Of a DNA stretch of 64,000 nucleotides, positions 7,430-18,187 are shown in pieces. Each line of letters opens with the position of its first letter. Within the stretch, counting starts at the first letter, position 1. Source of the DNA: Mycolicibacterium sediminis (GTDB lineage Bacteria; Actinomycetota; Actinomycetes; Mycobacteriales; Mycobacteriaceae); assembly GCF_010731735.1 (NCBI RefSeq), contig NZ_AP022588.1:4092001-4156000 (forward strand), given 5' to 3'. A program made the position numbers and the translations under genes. Below the pieces are notes generated by a model. It worked only from the letters and a program-made list of their open reading frames with translations. It did no database searches and had not been told where the DNA came from.

Positions 7430-8857
7430 ATGGCGTTCCAGGATTTCCGCGAGTTTCTCGACGAGCTGCGGGCCCAGGGCGAACTGATCGACGTCGACCG
7501 CCCCGTCGCGCTGGAACTGGACGTGGCCAAGGCGATGCGCAAGAGCGCGTCGGTCGCCGGCCCGGCGGTCGTGTTCACCGACAACGGCACCGAATTCCCG
7601 TTGGTGGGAGGCGTCTACAACTCGCGCGCCAAGGCGCTCATCGCCTACGAGAGCGACGAGGCGGGCGTCATGCAGCGCATCCTCGACGGGCTGAGCCGTC
7701 GGATCGCGCCCGTCGTGATCACCGACGCACCGGTGCACGAGAACGTCGTCCTGGGCGACGACATCGACCTCACGACGCTGCCGGTGCCGAGGTACAGCCC
7801 CGACGACGGCGGGCCGTACATCACGCCGGGGATCGTAGTCAGCCGTGATCCGCTGACGGGTGTCCCCGACCTCGGCCACTACCGCTTCGAGATCATCGAC
7901 GCGCACACGCTGTCGTTCATGGCGCAGCCCTTCCACCGGTTCGGGAAGAACATGGCCAAGGCGGTCGCGCGGGGGGACAAGACGTTTCGGGCGGCGCTGG
8001 TCATCGGCGTCGATCCCATGCTCGCCTACACCGGTCCGATCCAGGTGCCCGACGACACCGACGACTTCGAGGTGGCCGGTGGGCTCCGCGGGTCCGCGGT
8101 CGAGTTGGTGAAGTGCCGGACGATCGACCTCGAGGTCCCCGCGCATGCCGAGTTCGTCATCGAGTTCGAGGTGGACTTCGGCACGACGGTGATGGAGGGT
8201 CCGCTGGGCGAGTACACCGGGTACTACACGCCTGCATCGATGAAGCCCATTGCGCGGCCCACGGCGCTCACCCACCGCAACGGCGCCTACTTCCAGGCGC
8301 TGCTCACCGGTGTCCCGCCCACCGAGAACCACACGCTCAAGCAGTTGGCGTTCGAGGCGTCGTTCCTGCAGATGATGCGCCTGCAGTTCCCGACCATCGA
8401 GAGGGTCGCCATCCCGCAGTCCGGCGGGGTGTCGTTCTACGTCGTGATCGCGATGCGCCCCCGGTACGCGGGGGAGGCCCGTGCGGCGATCCTCGCGGCG
8501 ATGGGCACCAACGTGCGACCGAAGACCGTGATCGTCGTGGACCCGGACATCGACGTCCAGGATTCGGAGCAGGTCGAGTGGGCGGTGTCGTTCCGCAGCC
8601 AGCCCGCGCGGGACGTGATCCTCGTCGACGGGCTCGGCGCCGGCCCCCTCGATCCGTCGATCGACGAGTCGATCCCGCTGGATCGGCGGACCGGCTCGGC
8701 GCTGGGCATCGATGCCACCTACCCGTACGGCACCGTGATCAAGGTGGCCGGTGACGCGTGCGGACCCTCGGTCGCCGAGCACGGGCTGGAGTTCGTCGAG
8801 GTCGCCGACGTTCCCGGCTGGCGGGACTACGACTTTCCAGAACTCGACGACCGCTAG
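7430..8857 (+). CDS. UbiD family (prFMN-dependent) decarboxylase, first copy
   Basis: This 475-aa UbiD-fold enzyme is expected to reversibly decarboxylate aromatic or alpha,beta-unsaturated acids using prenylated FMN. Family features are the N-terminal LDELRAQGELIDVDRPV, the GHYRFEIIDAHT segment carrying the conserved Arg, and EGPLGEYTGYYTPA near residues 255-265 with both active-site glutamates (E...E). The ATG at 7430 is used; an in-frame ATG at 7415 is possible. It heads an operon with the SRPBCC protein and a second UbiD. The substrate is unknown. Confidence 0.9.
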   Translation: MAFQDFREFLDELRAQGELIDVDRPVALELDVAKAMRKSASVAGPAVVFTDNGTEFPLVGGVYNSRAKALIAYESDEAGVMQRILDGLSRRIAPVVITDAPVHENVVLGDDIDLTTLPVPRYSPDDGGPYITPGIVVSRDPLTGVPDLGHYRFEIIDAHTLSFMAQPFHRFGKNMAKAVARGDKTFRAALVIGVDPMLAYTGPIQVPDDTDDFEVAGGLRGSAVELVKCRTIDLEVPAHAEFVIEFEVDFGTTVMEGPLGEYTGYYTPASMKPIARPTALTHRNGAYFQALLTGVPPTENHTLKQLAFEASFLQMMRLQFPTIERVAIPQSGGVSFYVVIAMRPRYAGEARAAILAAMGTNVRPKTVIVVDPDIDVQDSEQVEWAVSFRSQPARDVILVDGLGAGPLDPSIDESIPLDRRTGSALGIDATYPYGTVIKVAGDACGPSVAEHGLEFVEVADVPGWRDYDFPELDDR

Positions 8858-8865
8858 GAGCCGAC

Positions 8866-9285
8866 ATGCCCGAGATCGACCACGAGATCAAGGTCTCCGC
8901 TTCGCCCGAGGAGGTGTTCGCCGCGCTGAGCACCCTGGACGGGGTGAAGGGGTGGCACACCCCCAACACGACGGGCACCGGCGAGGTGGGCAGCGAGTGG
9001 GTGTTCGCCTACTCCGGACACCCCGAATTCGGCTGGGAGGTCGTCACATCCGACCCGACCACCCAGGTCGAGTGGCGGTGCACCCGCGGCCCCGGTGATT
9101 CGGTCGGCACCACGGCGACGTTCACCGTCGCACCCACCGAGGGCCGCACCCTCGTCGAGCTTCGGCACGGCGGCTGGCCCGGCACGCACGGGAACTTCCG
9201 CAAGTGCAACACGACGTGGGGCGTACTCCTGCACCATCTGCGCGACTACGTCGAAACCGGCCAGCCGGCAACCGCTTTCGAATGA
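8866..9285 (+). CDS. SRPBCC (START/Bet v1-like) protein
   Basis: The 139-aa product begins with the typical SRPBCC strand EIDHEIKVSASPEEVFAALSTLDGVKGWHTPN. It continues with GSEWVFAYSGHPEFGWEV, a TTQVEWRCTRGPGDSVGTTATFTV strand and the C-terminal helix TWGVLLHHLRDYVETG. These domains form hydrophobic cavities that bind or act on small ligands. It lies 8 bases after the first ubiD and 10 bases before the second, with AGGAG just before the start. A role in substrate binding or release for the UbiD pair is inferred from position. Confidence 0.85.
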   Translation: MPEIDHEIKVSASPEEVFAALSTLDGVKGWHTPNTTGTGEVGSEWVFAYSGHPEFGWEVVTSDPTTQVEWRCTRGPGDSVGTTATFTVAPTEGRTLVELRHGGWPGTHGNFRKCNTTWGVLLHHLRDYVETGQPATAFE

Positions 9286-9295
9286 GAGGCGCACC

Positions 9296-10927
9296 ATGCC
9301 CCAGCAGAGTCTGAGCGACTTCGTCGACGACATGGAGAAGGCAGGCCTGCTGGTCCGCGTCAAAGAGGAGAAGCGGGTCGACGAACTGCCCGCGGTGATG
9401 GAGGCGCACCCCCTCACCGCGGTGCTGGTCGAGAAGGTCACCGACTGTGAATTCCAGTTCCTGGCCAACGCCTACTCGAACCAGGACCAGACCGCCTGGG
9501 CACTCGGCTGCGACAAGAGCGAGACCGGGCGTCGCATGGTCGAACTCGGGAAGGGCCGCATCAAGCCCGAGGTGGTCGACACCGCGCCGTGCAAGGAGGT
9601 GATCCTCACTGGCGACGACGTCGACCTGACCCGGCTGCCGCTCTTCCTGCACCACGACCGGGACGGGCACGCCTACACCAACGACAACCTGGTGGTCACC
9701 AAGCACCCCGACACCGGCGTCTACGACTGGGGCATCTACCGCAGCATGTTCCGGACGAAGAACGAGAAGATGTTCGACATGACGTGCACGTCGCACCGCG
9801 CACGTCTCAATGCGCAAGCGGCACAGGCCAAGGGGCAGGACCTGGAACTCGCCATCGTCCTCGGCGGACCCCTGGTGGACAAGGTCGCCGCGCTGACCGG
9901 CGTCCCGCCCGGCACCGACGACTTCGAGGTGCTCGGCAACTTCTACGGGCACCCCGCTCGACTGGTGAAGTGCGAGACCATCGACCTCCTCGTGCCCGCG
10001 AACGCCGAGATCGTGATCGAGTGCGTGCTCATGGCGACCGAGGGGCTGACCCACGACGAGGGCCCCTACGGGGAGTTCACCGGGATGTACGGCGGAGGCA
10101 TCAAGGCCAACTTCCGTGCGGTGGTGACGGCCATGACGTTCCGCAAGGGCGGCATATTCCAGCACGCCACGATCGGCGGCACCCACCCCTGGTACACGGA
10201 CAACATGCTTCAGCTGCCGATGATCGAGTCCGACCTCTACGGCGGGCTGGCGATGGCGGGGATCGACGTGAAGGAGGTGCGGGCGCCGCTGGGCGGGCTG
10301 TCGAACATCGCCTACGCCAAGATCAAGCCCCGCGGAGCTGGAGACTCGAAGCAGGCCCTCGGCGTGATGCTGACGTGTTCCAAGCAGGGGCTGCCGAAGA
10401 TCGCCATGGTGTTCGACGAGGACGTCGACATCTGGGACGACAACGCGGTCCAGTTCGCGATGGCGTTCCGCTACATGCCGCACCTGGACACGGTCACCAT
10501 TCCGAACGGGAACACGATGACCGTCGACCCGATGATCGCCGAGGACGCGCCACCGGGCACCGCGTCGAAGATCGGGCTCGACTGCACCATCCCCATCAGT
10601 CCGAAGTTCGTCCGGTCCCACTTCGACCGGAGCACGGTCTTCGAACTGGGGGACCCGCCGTCCGACGTCGTGGTGATGTCGGAGGACGAATTGACCGCGG
10701 ACATGGCGGACTTCATCCGGGCCGCACCCAGGACGTGGAAGGAGATCCTGCAGCGGTTCAACGGGCAGTCGTATCGCACGGTGTACGGAGCGTTCAGCAA
10801 TCTGCGCCACCAGCTCGGCCGTTGCGACGACGAGCCGTGGTACCGCTATACGTTCTCCGACACCGACTTTGCGGTGGAGGTGGCCGACACCGAGCCGCAC
10901 AACTTCGACCCCCGTCACCGCGAGTGA
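9296..10927 (+). CDS. UbiD family decarboxylase, second copy
   Basis: The 543-aa UbiD homologue is distinct from the first copy: longer, and with a different N-terminus (LSDFVDDMEKAGLLVRVKEEK). It keeps the prFMN active-site segments GIYRSMFRTKNEKMFDM (Arg) and HDEGPYGEFTGMYGGG (two Glu, about residues 255-260). It could work independently or as a hetero-oligomer with the first copy, as in multi-subunit aryl carboxylases. The order UbiD, SRPBCC, UbiD with ubiX divergent suggests a complete aromatic-acid (de)carboxylation module, but the substrate is unknown. Confidence 0.9.
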   Translation: MPQQSLSDFVDDMEKAGLLVRVKEEKRVDELPAVMEAHPLTAVLVEKVTDCEFQFLANAYSNQDQTAWALGCDKSETGRRMVELGKGRIKPEVVDTAPCKEVILTGDDVDLTRLPLFLHHDRDGHAYTNDNLVVTKHPDTGVYDWGIYRSMFRTKNEKMFDMTCTSHRARLNAQAAQAKGQDLELAIVLGGPLVDKVAALTGVPPGTDDFEVLGNFYGHPARLVKCETIDLLVPANAEIVIECVLMATEGLTHDEGPYGEFTGMYGGGIKANFRAVVTAMTFRKGGIFQHATIGGTHPWYTDNMLQLPMIESDLYGGLAMAGIDVKEVRAPLGGLSNIAYAKIKPRGAGDSKQALGVMLTCSKQGLPKIAMVFDEDVDIWDDNAVQFAMAFRYMPHLDTVTIPNGNTMTVDPMIAEDAPPGTASKIGLDCTIPISPKFVRSHFDRSTVFELGDPPSDVVVMSEDELTADMADFIRAAPRTWKEILQRFNGQSYRTVYGAFSNLRHQLGRCDDEPWYRYTFSDTDFAVEVADTEPHNFDPRHRE

Positions 10928-11197
10928 CGACGTTGCCCATCGAATCTCGTTGACGGCCACGATGATTCCTGGCGGGCGGTTACGACGGATGGCCCAGGTC
11001 ACGTCCGCCCTGGTGCTGCGACGTCGGTCGAGCCACCCGACACGGGTACCGTTCGTCACCAACGAGCGAGTCCGGCCTGCGTGCCGGTTACCATCAGTGC
11101 CGGTAGAACGCCCGCCATCCGGGCGAATCAGCCCGCGTCCAGTGGGTAACGGGTTAGGGTCTCGGATGGCGTTGGAATCGATACTTGGAGGGCATGC
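10928..11197. other. Intergenic region upstream of the universal stress protein gene
   Basis: No convincing gene is present in these 270 bases. A -10-like TAGGGT lies at about 11154-11159. The USP start is preceded by a strong Shine-Dalgarno GGAGGG (11187-11192) 5 bases before the ATG at 11198. No DosR-type palindrome was recognised. Confidence 0.5.
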
Positions 11198-11641
11198 ATG
11201 AGCGGCTACACCACCGTGGTTGTCGGAACGGACGGCTCGGATTCGTCGCTGCGCGCAGTGGACCGCGCGGGCTCCATCGCCGCGGGTTCCGGCGCCAAGC
11301 TGATCGTCACCACCGCCTACTTCCCGCAGAGCGAAGATCAGCGGGCGGCCGACGTCCTCAAGGACGAGGGCTACAAGATGTCCGGCAACGCGCCGATCTA
11401 CGCCATCCTCCGTGAGGCCCGGGACCGCGCACACGCGGCCGGCGCCGAGAACGTCGAGGAGCGGGCCATCGTCGGTGCTCCCGTCGACGCCCTGGTCGAA
11501 CTCGCCGGAGAGGTCAAGGCCGATCTGCTGGTCGTCGGCAACGTCGGCCTGAGCACGATCGCCGGACGCCTGCTCGGTTCGGTTCCCGCCAACGTGGCTC
11601 GCCGGTCCAAGACCGACGTGCTCATCGTCCACACGTCGTAG
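11198..11641 (+). CDS. Universal stress protein (Rv1636-like)
   Basis: The 147-aa single-domain USP carries the N-terminal VVVGTDGSDSSLRAVDRAG and the C-terminal nucleotide-binding loop VVGNVGLSTIAGRLLGSVPANVARRSKTDVLIVHT. The last part matches the GxxG-x9-G(S/T) phosphate-binding pattern. Sequence and position before the metallo-hydrolase and uvrA match M. tuberculosis Rv1636, a cAMP-binding USP. cAMP binding here is inferred from that homology. The start is fixed by a strong ribosome-binding site. Confidence 0.95.
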   Translation: MSGYTTVVVGTDGSDSSLRAVDRAGSIAAGSGAKLIVTTAYFPQSEDQRAADVLKDEGYKMSGNAPIYAILREARDRAHAAGAENVEERAIVGAPVDALVELAGEVKADLLVVGNVGLSTIAGRLLGSVPANVARRSKTDVLIVHTS

Positions 11642-11653
11642 TCCCGAGCCGGG

Positions 11654-12154
11654 TTACCAGCCCATCGAGCCCGGGATGCCCTTGAACGGGCCGGTGACCC
11701 AGCTCGTCACCCAGCCGCCGTAGAACCCGCCCGGCTGGGGCTGGACCCGTTCGCCGTTCACGGTGCACCCGTCCGTCTGCGCCGCCATCACGGCGATCGC
11801 ACCCGCGATGGGCGTGAAACCTCGCGTCGGTGAGTGATAGGTCCAGGCCGCTCGCTGCGCGGTCCGGCGGTCGGTGACCAGGTCGTAGTAGCTGGCCTGG
11901 CCCTTCCACTCACACCACGACGAGCCGTCGGCGTCCCGCAGCACGCCCGGACGGAACGCCGACGACGGCACGTAGTACGTCGGGGGGTGGCTGGTCTCGA
12001 GCACCCGCCAGCCGTGGTCGGTCGAGGCGATCGTCTCGCCGCCGAGGTCGATCGTGATCGAGCCGCGGAACTCCTCCAGCCGTGGCGGCCGGGGATAGTC
12101 CCACACCGACTCCTGTCCGGGGCCGGGCTTGTCGGGAGTCGGCCAGGGGCTCAT
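11654..12154 (-). CDS. DUF427 domain-containing protein
   Basis: The 166-aa product contains the DUF427 core. Visible segments are VWDYPRPPRLEEFRGSITIDLGGETIASTDHGWRVLETSHPPTYYVP, followed by WCEWKGQASYYDLV and RTAQRAAWTYHSPTRGF. The family is a small beta fold of uncertain biochemical role. The ATG at 12154 is used. The frame stays open to 12313, where it would overlap the upstream hydrolase, and the extra residues (acidic, Trp-containing) might be coding. It lies downstream of the metallo-hydrolase on the same strand. Confidence 0.82.
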   Translation of the reverse strand: MSPWPTPDKPGPGQESVWDYPRPPRLEEFRGSITIDLGGETIASTDHGWRVLETSHPPTYYVPSSAFRPGVLRDADGSSWCEWKGQASYYDLVTDRRTAQRAAWTYHSPTRGFTPIAGAIAVMAAQTDGCTVNGERVQPQPGGFYGGWVTSWVTGPFKGIPGSMGW

Positions 12155-12248
12155 ACCGCACCGCGCATCGTCATCGCTCCAGTGTGAATCCCACGACGCC
12201 TGGCGGCGCTCGTGGTCGTCAGCGTCCCACTCGTCGCCCGGTCCATGC

Positions 12249-12926
12249 TCACCAGCCCCGCTCGCGCCACTCGGCGAGGTGCGGCCGTTCGGCGCCGAGC
12301 GTGGTGTCGTCACCGTGGCCCGGGTACACGACCGTCGAGTCGGGATAGACGTCGAACACCTTGGCGGTGACGTCGTCCAGCAGACGCTCGAAGTCCCCGT
12401 CGCGCCAGGTCTTGCCGACGCCCCCGGGGAAGAGGCAGTCGCCGGTGAACAGGTGGACGGCGCCGTCGGTGGCCGGCCCGGTCAGTGCCAGCGCGACCGA
12501 ACCCTCGGTGTGCCCCCGAAGGTGGATGACGTCGAGGCGGAGATCGCCGATCTCGACGGTGTCGCCGTCGGCCAGGGTGCGGTCGGGCGTCACGGGCAGC
12601 GGTTCGGCATCGAGCGCGTGGGCGGCGGTCGGCGCCCCGGTCTTGGCGACCACGTCGTCGAGGGCGACCCAGTGGTCGGGGTGCTGGTGACTCGTCACGA
12701 TGAGGGCGAGCCGGGGCGCGTACCGTTCGATGAGGTCGAGGAGGACGGGCGCATCGTTGGCCGCGTCGATGAGTAGCGACTCGCCGGTCTGGGAACACAT
12801 GACCAGGTAGGAGTTGTTGTCCATCTGGCCCACCGACGTCTTGACGATGGTGGCGCCGGGCAGCGTGCGACGGGCAGCGGTTCCGGGATCGACGTGTCCG
12901 GTGTAGTCGTCGGTGACGGCAGTCAT
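12249..12926 (-). CDS. Metallo-beta-lactamase fold hydrolase (Rv1637c-like)
   Basis: The 225-aa product has the metal-binding signature HQHPDH (about residues 77-82), the later HLRGHTEGSVAL and FTGDCLFPGGVGKT, and the final VYPGHGDDTTLG. This layout is that of glyoxalase II-like or persulfide dioxygenase-like enzymes. The exact substrate is unknown, probably a thioester. The ATG at 12926 is preferred over one at 12974, because the latter lies inside the divergent uvrA promoter. Gene order matches Rv1637c next to uvrA. Confidence 0.87.
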   Translation of the reverse strand: MTAVTDDYTGHVDPGTAARRTLPGATIVKTSVGQMDNNSYLVMCSQTGESLLIDAANDAPVLLDLIERYAPRLALIVTSHQHPDHWVALDDVVAKTGAPTAAHALDAEPLPVTPDRTLADGDTVEIGDLRLDVIHLRGHTEGSVALALTGPATDGAVHLFTGDCLFPGGVGKTWRDGDFERLLDDVTAKVFDVYPDSTVVYPGHGDDTTLGAERPHLAEWRERGW

Positions 12927-12956
12927 GTCCGCCACGGTAGCGGGCTCGACCGGGAC

Positions 12957-12979
12957 GTGTCGGTGGGTGGACATAGCAT
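12957..12979 (+). promoter_or_regulatory. PafBC-type DNA-damage promoter of uvrA
   Basis: GTGTCGGTG (12957-12965), 8 bases, then TAGCAT (12974-12979). It matches the RecA-NDp consensus tTGTCRGTG-N8-TANNNT except for the weakly conserved first T. The predicted start near 12986 gives a leader of about 50 nt. It is the same signal type as found before uvrB. Confidence 0.78.
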
Positions 12980-13022
12980 GTGCGCGGACAGCTTTCTGGC
13001 CGTGCGGGACGTCATGAGAATC

Positions 13023-13028
13023 AGGAGA
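13023..13028 (+). promoter_or_regulatory. Ribosome binding site that fixes a TTG start for uvrA
   Basis: AGGAGA lies 8 bases before TTG at 13037. No ATG or GTG lies at a suitable distance. Homology to UvrA (ADRLIVKGAREHNLR) also begins right after this TTG. Confidence 0.8.
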
Positions 13029-13036
13029 ATCATCAG

Positions 13037-15936
<2,900 letters not shown>

Positions 15937-15940
<4 letters not shown>

Positions 15941-17118
15941 CCGATCGTCCGCGTCAGGGGGGACGGGAAGCGGGGCTTGATCCGCGTGCCCGCAAGCCAT
16001 TCCGTCAACGCGGTGGCCCTGCGGTTCAGCGCGGCGGTCGGCTCGTCGCCGAGGTCCTCGGCGAGTGCGAGGACGACGCGCCCGTCCTCGTCCTGACCCC
16101 ACGCGCCGACCACGCGTCCGTTCCACCACGCCGTCGGCCCGGCATTGCCGTTGCGGTCGAACGCCCGATCGCGATGCTCCCCGAGGTACCACCCCCGGTC
16201 CTGCCAGCCCATCGTCGTGACGTCCAGTCCGGGCAGCAGCGCCGCCCACGGTTCGGTGTCCGGCTCCGGCTCGAGGTCGTCGGGCAGCACGTATCCGGGC
16301 GCGTCGACGCCCTCCAGCTCGACCGGGACGGCGCCGACGTCCCGCAAACCGTCCCGTGCCCACGTCAGCGTGTGACCGAACCACCACTTGACGTCGAGTT
16401 TGGTCGCCGGCCCGAACGTGCGCAGCCACCGGGTGATCAGCGTGGCCCGCGCGTCGGCGGGCGGAACGGGCGCGCCGGGGGAGCCGAGCCACTCCGAGGT
16501 GGTCAGCCACCTAGGACGCGACGTCGTCCACGTTCCCTCGTTCGGTCCGCGGACCAGGTCGCCCCGCACGCCCATCACGGTCATCACCCGTGGCGACACG
16601 GGACCGATTCCGCCCCAGGTCTTTCCGGGCGCCGGGTCGTACGTGCCCGCCAACTCGGGGAGCGCGGCTCGCAGCTCGCGCGCCGTCGCATGGCGGTGTT
16701 CGGCGAGGTGAGCCAGTACCGCGGCGGCGGCGGCCTCCAGCCAGGCGTCACCGTCGGTGGCGATGCCGGCCTTGACGAGATCGCCGACGAGCCGCCTGTG
16801 CTCGGTGGCGGCGACGCGATCGCTCGCGGCGGCCTGGACGGCGGGAAGATCGGTCACGTCGACCACCCACAGCGTCCGCCGCATGGCGAGATGCTTGACC
16901 ACCGTTCGCGCCTCGTAGAGCGCGGTGTCCAGATCGGTCACGCCGAAGTCGGGAACCCTGGCCCACAGGCTCAGGTACGGCGTCGCCGGATCGGTGGCGT
17001 GCAGCCCGACGAAGCGCCGCGCGACGTCTGCGGCCGACTCTGCCGACTGGTCGGACGAAGCCAGGAGATGCCGTCGCCCGAGCCGGGCCCGCCTCTCGGC
17101 GGTCGTGAAGCGCCGCAC
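15937..17118 (-). CDS. Winged-helix DNA-binding protein (HTH_42 / AlkZ-like)
   Basis: The 393-aa product belongs to the winged-helix family that includes the DNA interstrand-crosslink glycosylase AlkZ/YcaQ. Family segments are RFVGLHATDPATPYLSLWARV near residue 40, KHLAMRRTLWVVDVTDL, AWWNGRVVGAW and RRATALTEWLAGTRIKP. In many actinobacterial members the first segment reads LQAQ-type, carrying the catalytic QxQ/QxD motif; here it is LHAT. Glycosylase activity is therefore uncertain. It lies convergent to uvrA and starts 2 bases after the stop of the upstream small gene, so the two form an operon. Confidence 0.8.
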
Positions 17119-17119
17119 C

Positions 17120-17479
17120 TCAGGAGTCGTCGGCGGACTTCATCGACGCGCGGATCTGCGCCAAGCGGTCGGCGGCAGCCTTCTGACGGGCCTCGTACTG
17201 CTCGTCGGCGCTGCGGCCCTCGGGTGTCTCGGCGGCCAGTTCCGCGGCGCCCATCGCGGTGCCGAAACGGCCCTCGATCTTCTCGCGGACGGAGTCGAAC
17301 GTCGGCACACCCGCGGCGGTGTAGCCGGTGTCCATGGGCGGCGTGGCGACGGGCCCGGCCGTGACGTCGACCGTCGGGGTGCCGGGGTGGACCTCGTCTG
17401 CGGACACCACTTCCGCGTCCAGCACCTCGTCGAGGTGCGGCTCGTCGGCGGGCTGGTCGACGGGGTCGGTGTCGGGCAC
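17120..17479 (-). CDS. Acidic conserved hypothetical protein
   Basis: About 119 aa. The N-terminal half is acidic and proline-rich (PVDQPADEPHLDEVLDAEVVSADEV). The C-terminal helical half reads TFDSVREKIEGRFGTAMGAAELAAETPEGRSADEQYEARQKAAADRLAQIRASMK and looks like a short amphipathic coiled region. I do not recognise a domain. The GTG at 17479 is preferred because TACGGT lies 6 bases upstream as a -10 box; the frame extends to a GTG at 17545. It is transcribed into the AlkZ-like gene. Confidence 0.6.
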   Translation of the reverse strand: MPDTDPVDQPADEPHLDEVLDAEVVSADEVHPGTPTVDVTAGPVATPPMDTGYTAAGVPTFDSVREKIEGRFGTAMGAAELAAETPEGRSADEQYEARQKAAADRLAQIRASMKSADDS

Positions 17480-17585
17480 ATGGTCACCGTACCGCGCCGG
17501 ATTGTTGGGATCGGTAGCGATTCCGGGCTCGTGTACTTGCTTCACGACGACGCCAATGGGGCGACGTGTTGTGAAGGAGCGTCAG

Positions 17586-18080
17586 ATGAACACGAGCACT
17601 CAGCGAATCGGCACCGCGACGATCGGCCTGATTGCAGCAGCGCTGCTACTGGTCGGGTGCTCCGACGACAAGGGCGAGGCGCCCGCCGCCGCGGCGGGCA
17701 CCGGCACCAGCAGCTCGAGCGGTGGCACCGAGGTCAAGGTCGAGGGCCAGAACCTCGCCGGCCTCGACCTCAAGTCGGTCACCTGCGTCAAGCAGGCCGG
17801 CAAGATCAACATCGCGAGCGCGCCGATCGGCGGCGGCGCCCAGGGATTGGGCGTGGTGATGACCGACGCGGCCACGCCGAAGGTCGAGTCGCTCGGGCTG
17901 GTCGTGGACGGCAGTGCCCTGGCGGTGTCCGAGATGGGCGGCATGAAGACCGGCAGCGCAAGCGTCTCGGTCGACGGGAACAGCTACACCATCACGGGTG
18001 ACGCGCAGGGCGCCGACATGAACAACCCGATGGCGGGGATGGTGACGAAGAAGTTCGAGATCAAGGTGACCTGCTCCTGA
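17586..18080 (+). CDS. LpqH (19-kDa) family lipoprotein
   Basis: The 164-aa product has a lipoprotein signal (IGLIAAALLLVGCSD) with lipobox LVGC, so it is probably lipidated at Cys24 and anchored outside the membrane. A Ser/Gly/Thr-rich spacer follows, then a beta-rich domain with two cysteines (SVTCVKQ and the terminal KVTCS), as in mycobacterial LpqH proteins, which are surface antigens and TLR2 ligands. The ATG at 17586 follows GAAGGAG. A long hairpin terminator follows the gene. Confidence 0.88.
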   Translation: MNTSTQRIGTATIGLIAAALLLVGCSDDKGEAPAAAAGTGTSSSSGGTEVKVEGQNLAGLDLKSVTCVKQAGKINIASAPIGGGAQGLGVVMTDAATPKVESLGLVVDGSALAVSEMGGMKTGSASVSVDGNSYTITGDAQGADMNNPMAGMVTKKFEIKVTCS

Positions 18081-18094
18081 CCGACGGTCACATC

Positions 18095-18125
18095 GGCGGC
18101 GGACGCGCTCGACGCGTCCGCCGCC
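18095..18125 (+). terminator. Strong hairpin terminator after the LpqH-type gene
   Basis: Perfect 13-bp stem GGCGGCGGACGCG / CGCGTCCGCCGCC with the 5-base loop CTCGA. It lacks a T-run. It separates the lipoprotein gene from the CHAT cassette. Confidence 0.7.
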
Positions 18126-18175
18126 TTCGGCCGTCGACCTGCGCTGACCAGCCCTCCGGTGAACTGCCCGCGCAC

Positions 18176-18181
18176 TATGCT
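18176..18181 (+). promoter_or_regulatory. -10 element of the CHAT cassette (leaderless)
   Basis: TATGCT lies 6 bases before the GTG at 18188. This is the spacing of a leaderless transcript and it supports the GTG start. No clear -35 element is visible. Confidence 0.55.
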
Positions 18182-18187
18182 TGCGCG

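Noticed and set aside
10928..11197. DosR-type operator before the universal stress protein gene
   Set aside because: No palindrome resembling the DosR motif was found, and Rv1636-type USPs are not defined by it.
9122..11632. 836-codon minus-strand open frame opposite ubiD and usp
   Set aside because: Shadow frame; it crosses several well-supported plus-strand genes and matches nothing recognisable.
12974..12976. Upstream ATG as start of the metallo-hydrolase
   Set aside because: It lies within the uvrA damage promoter, and the added residues show no homology; the ATG at 12926 fits better.
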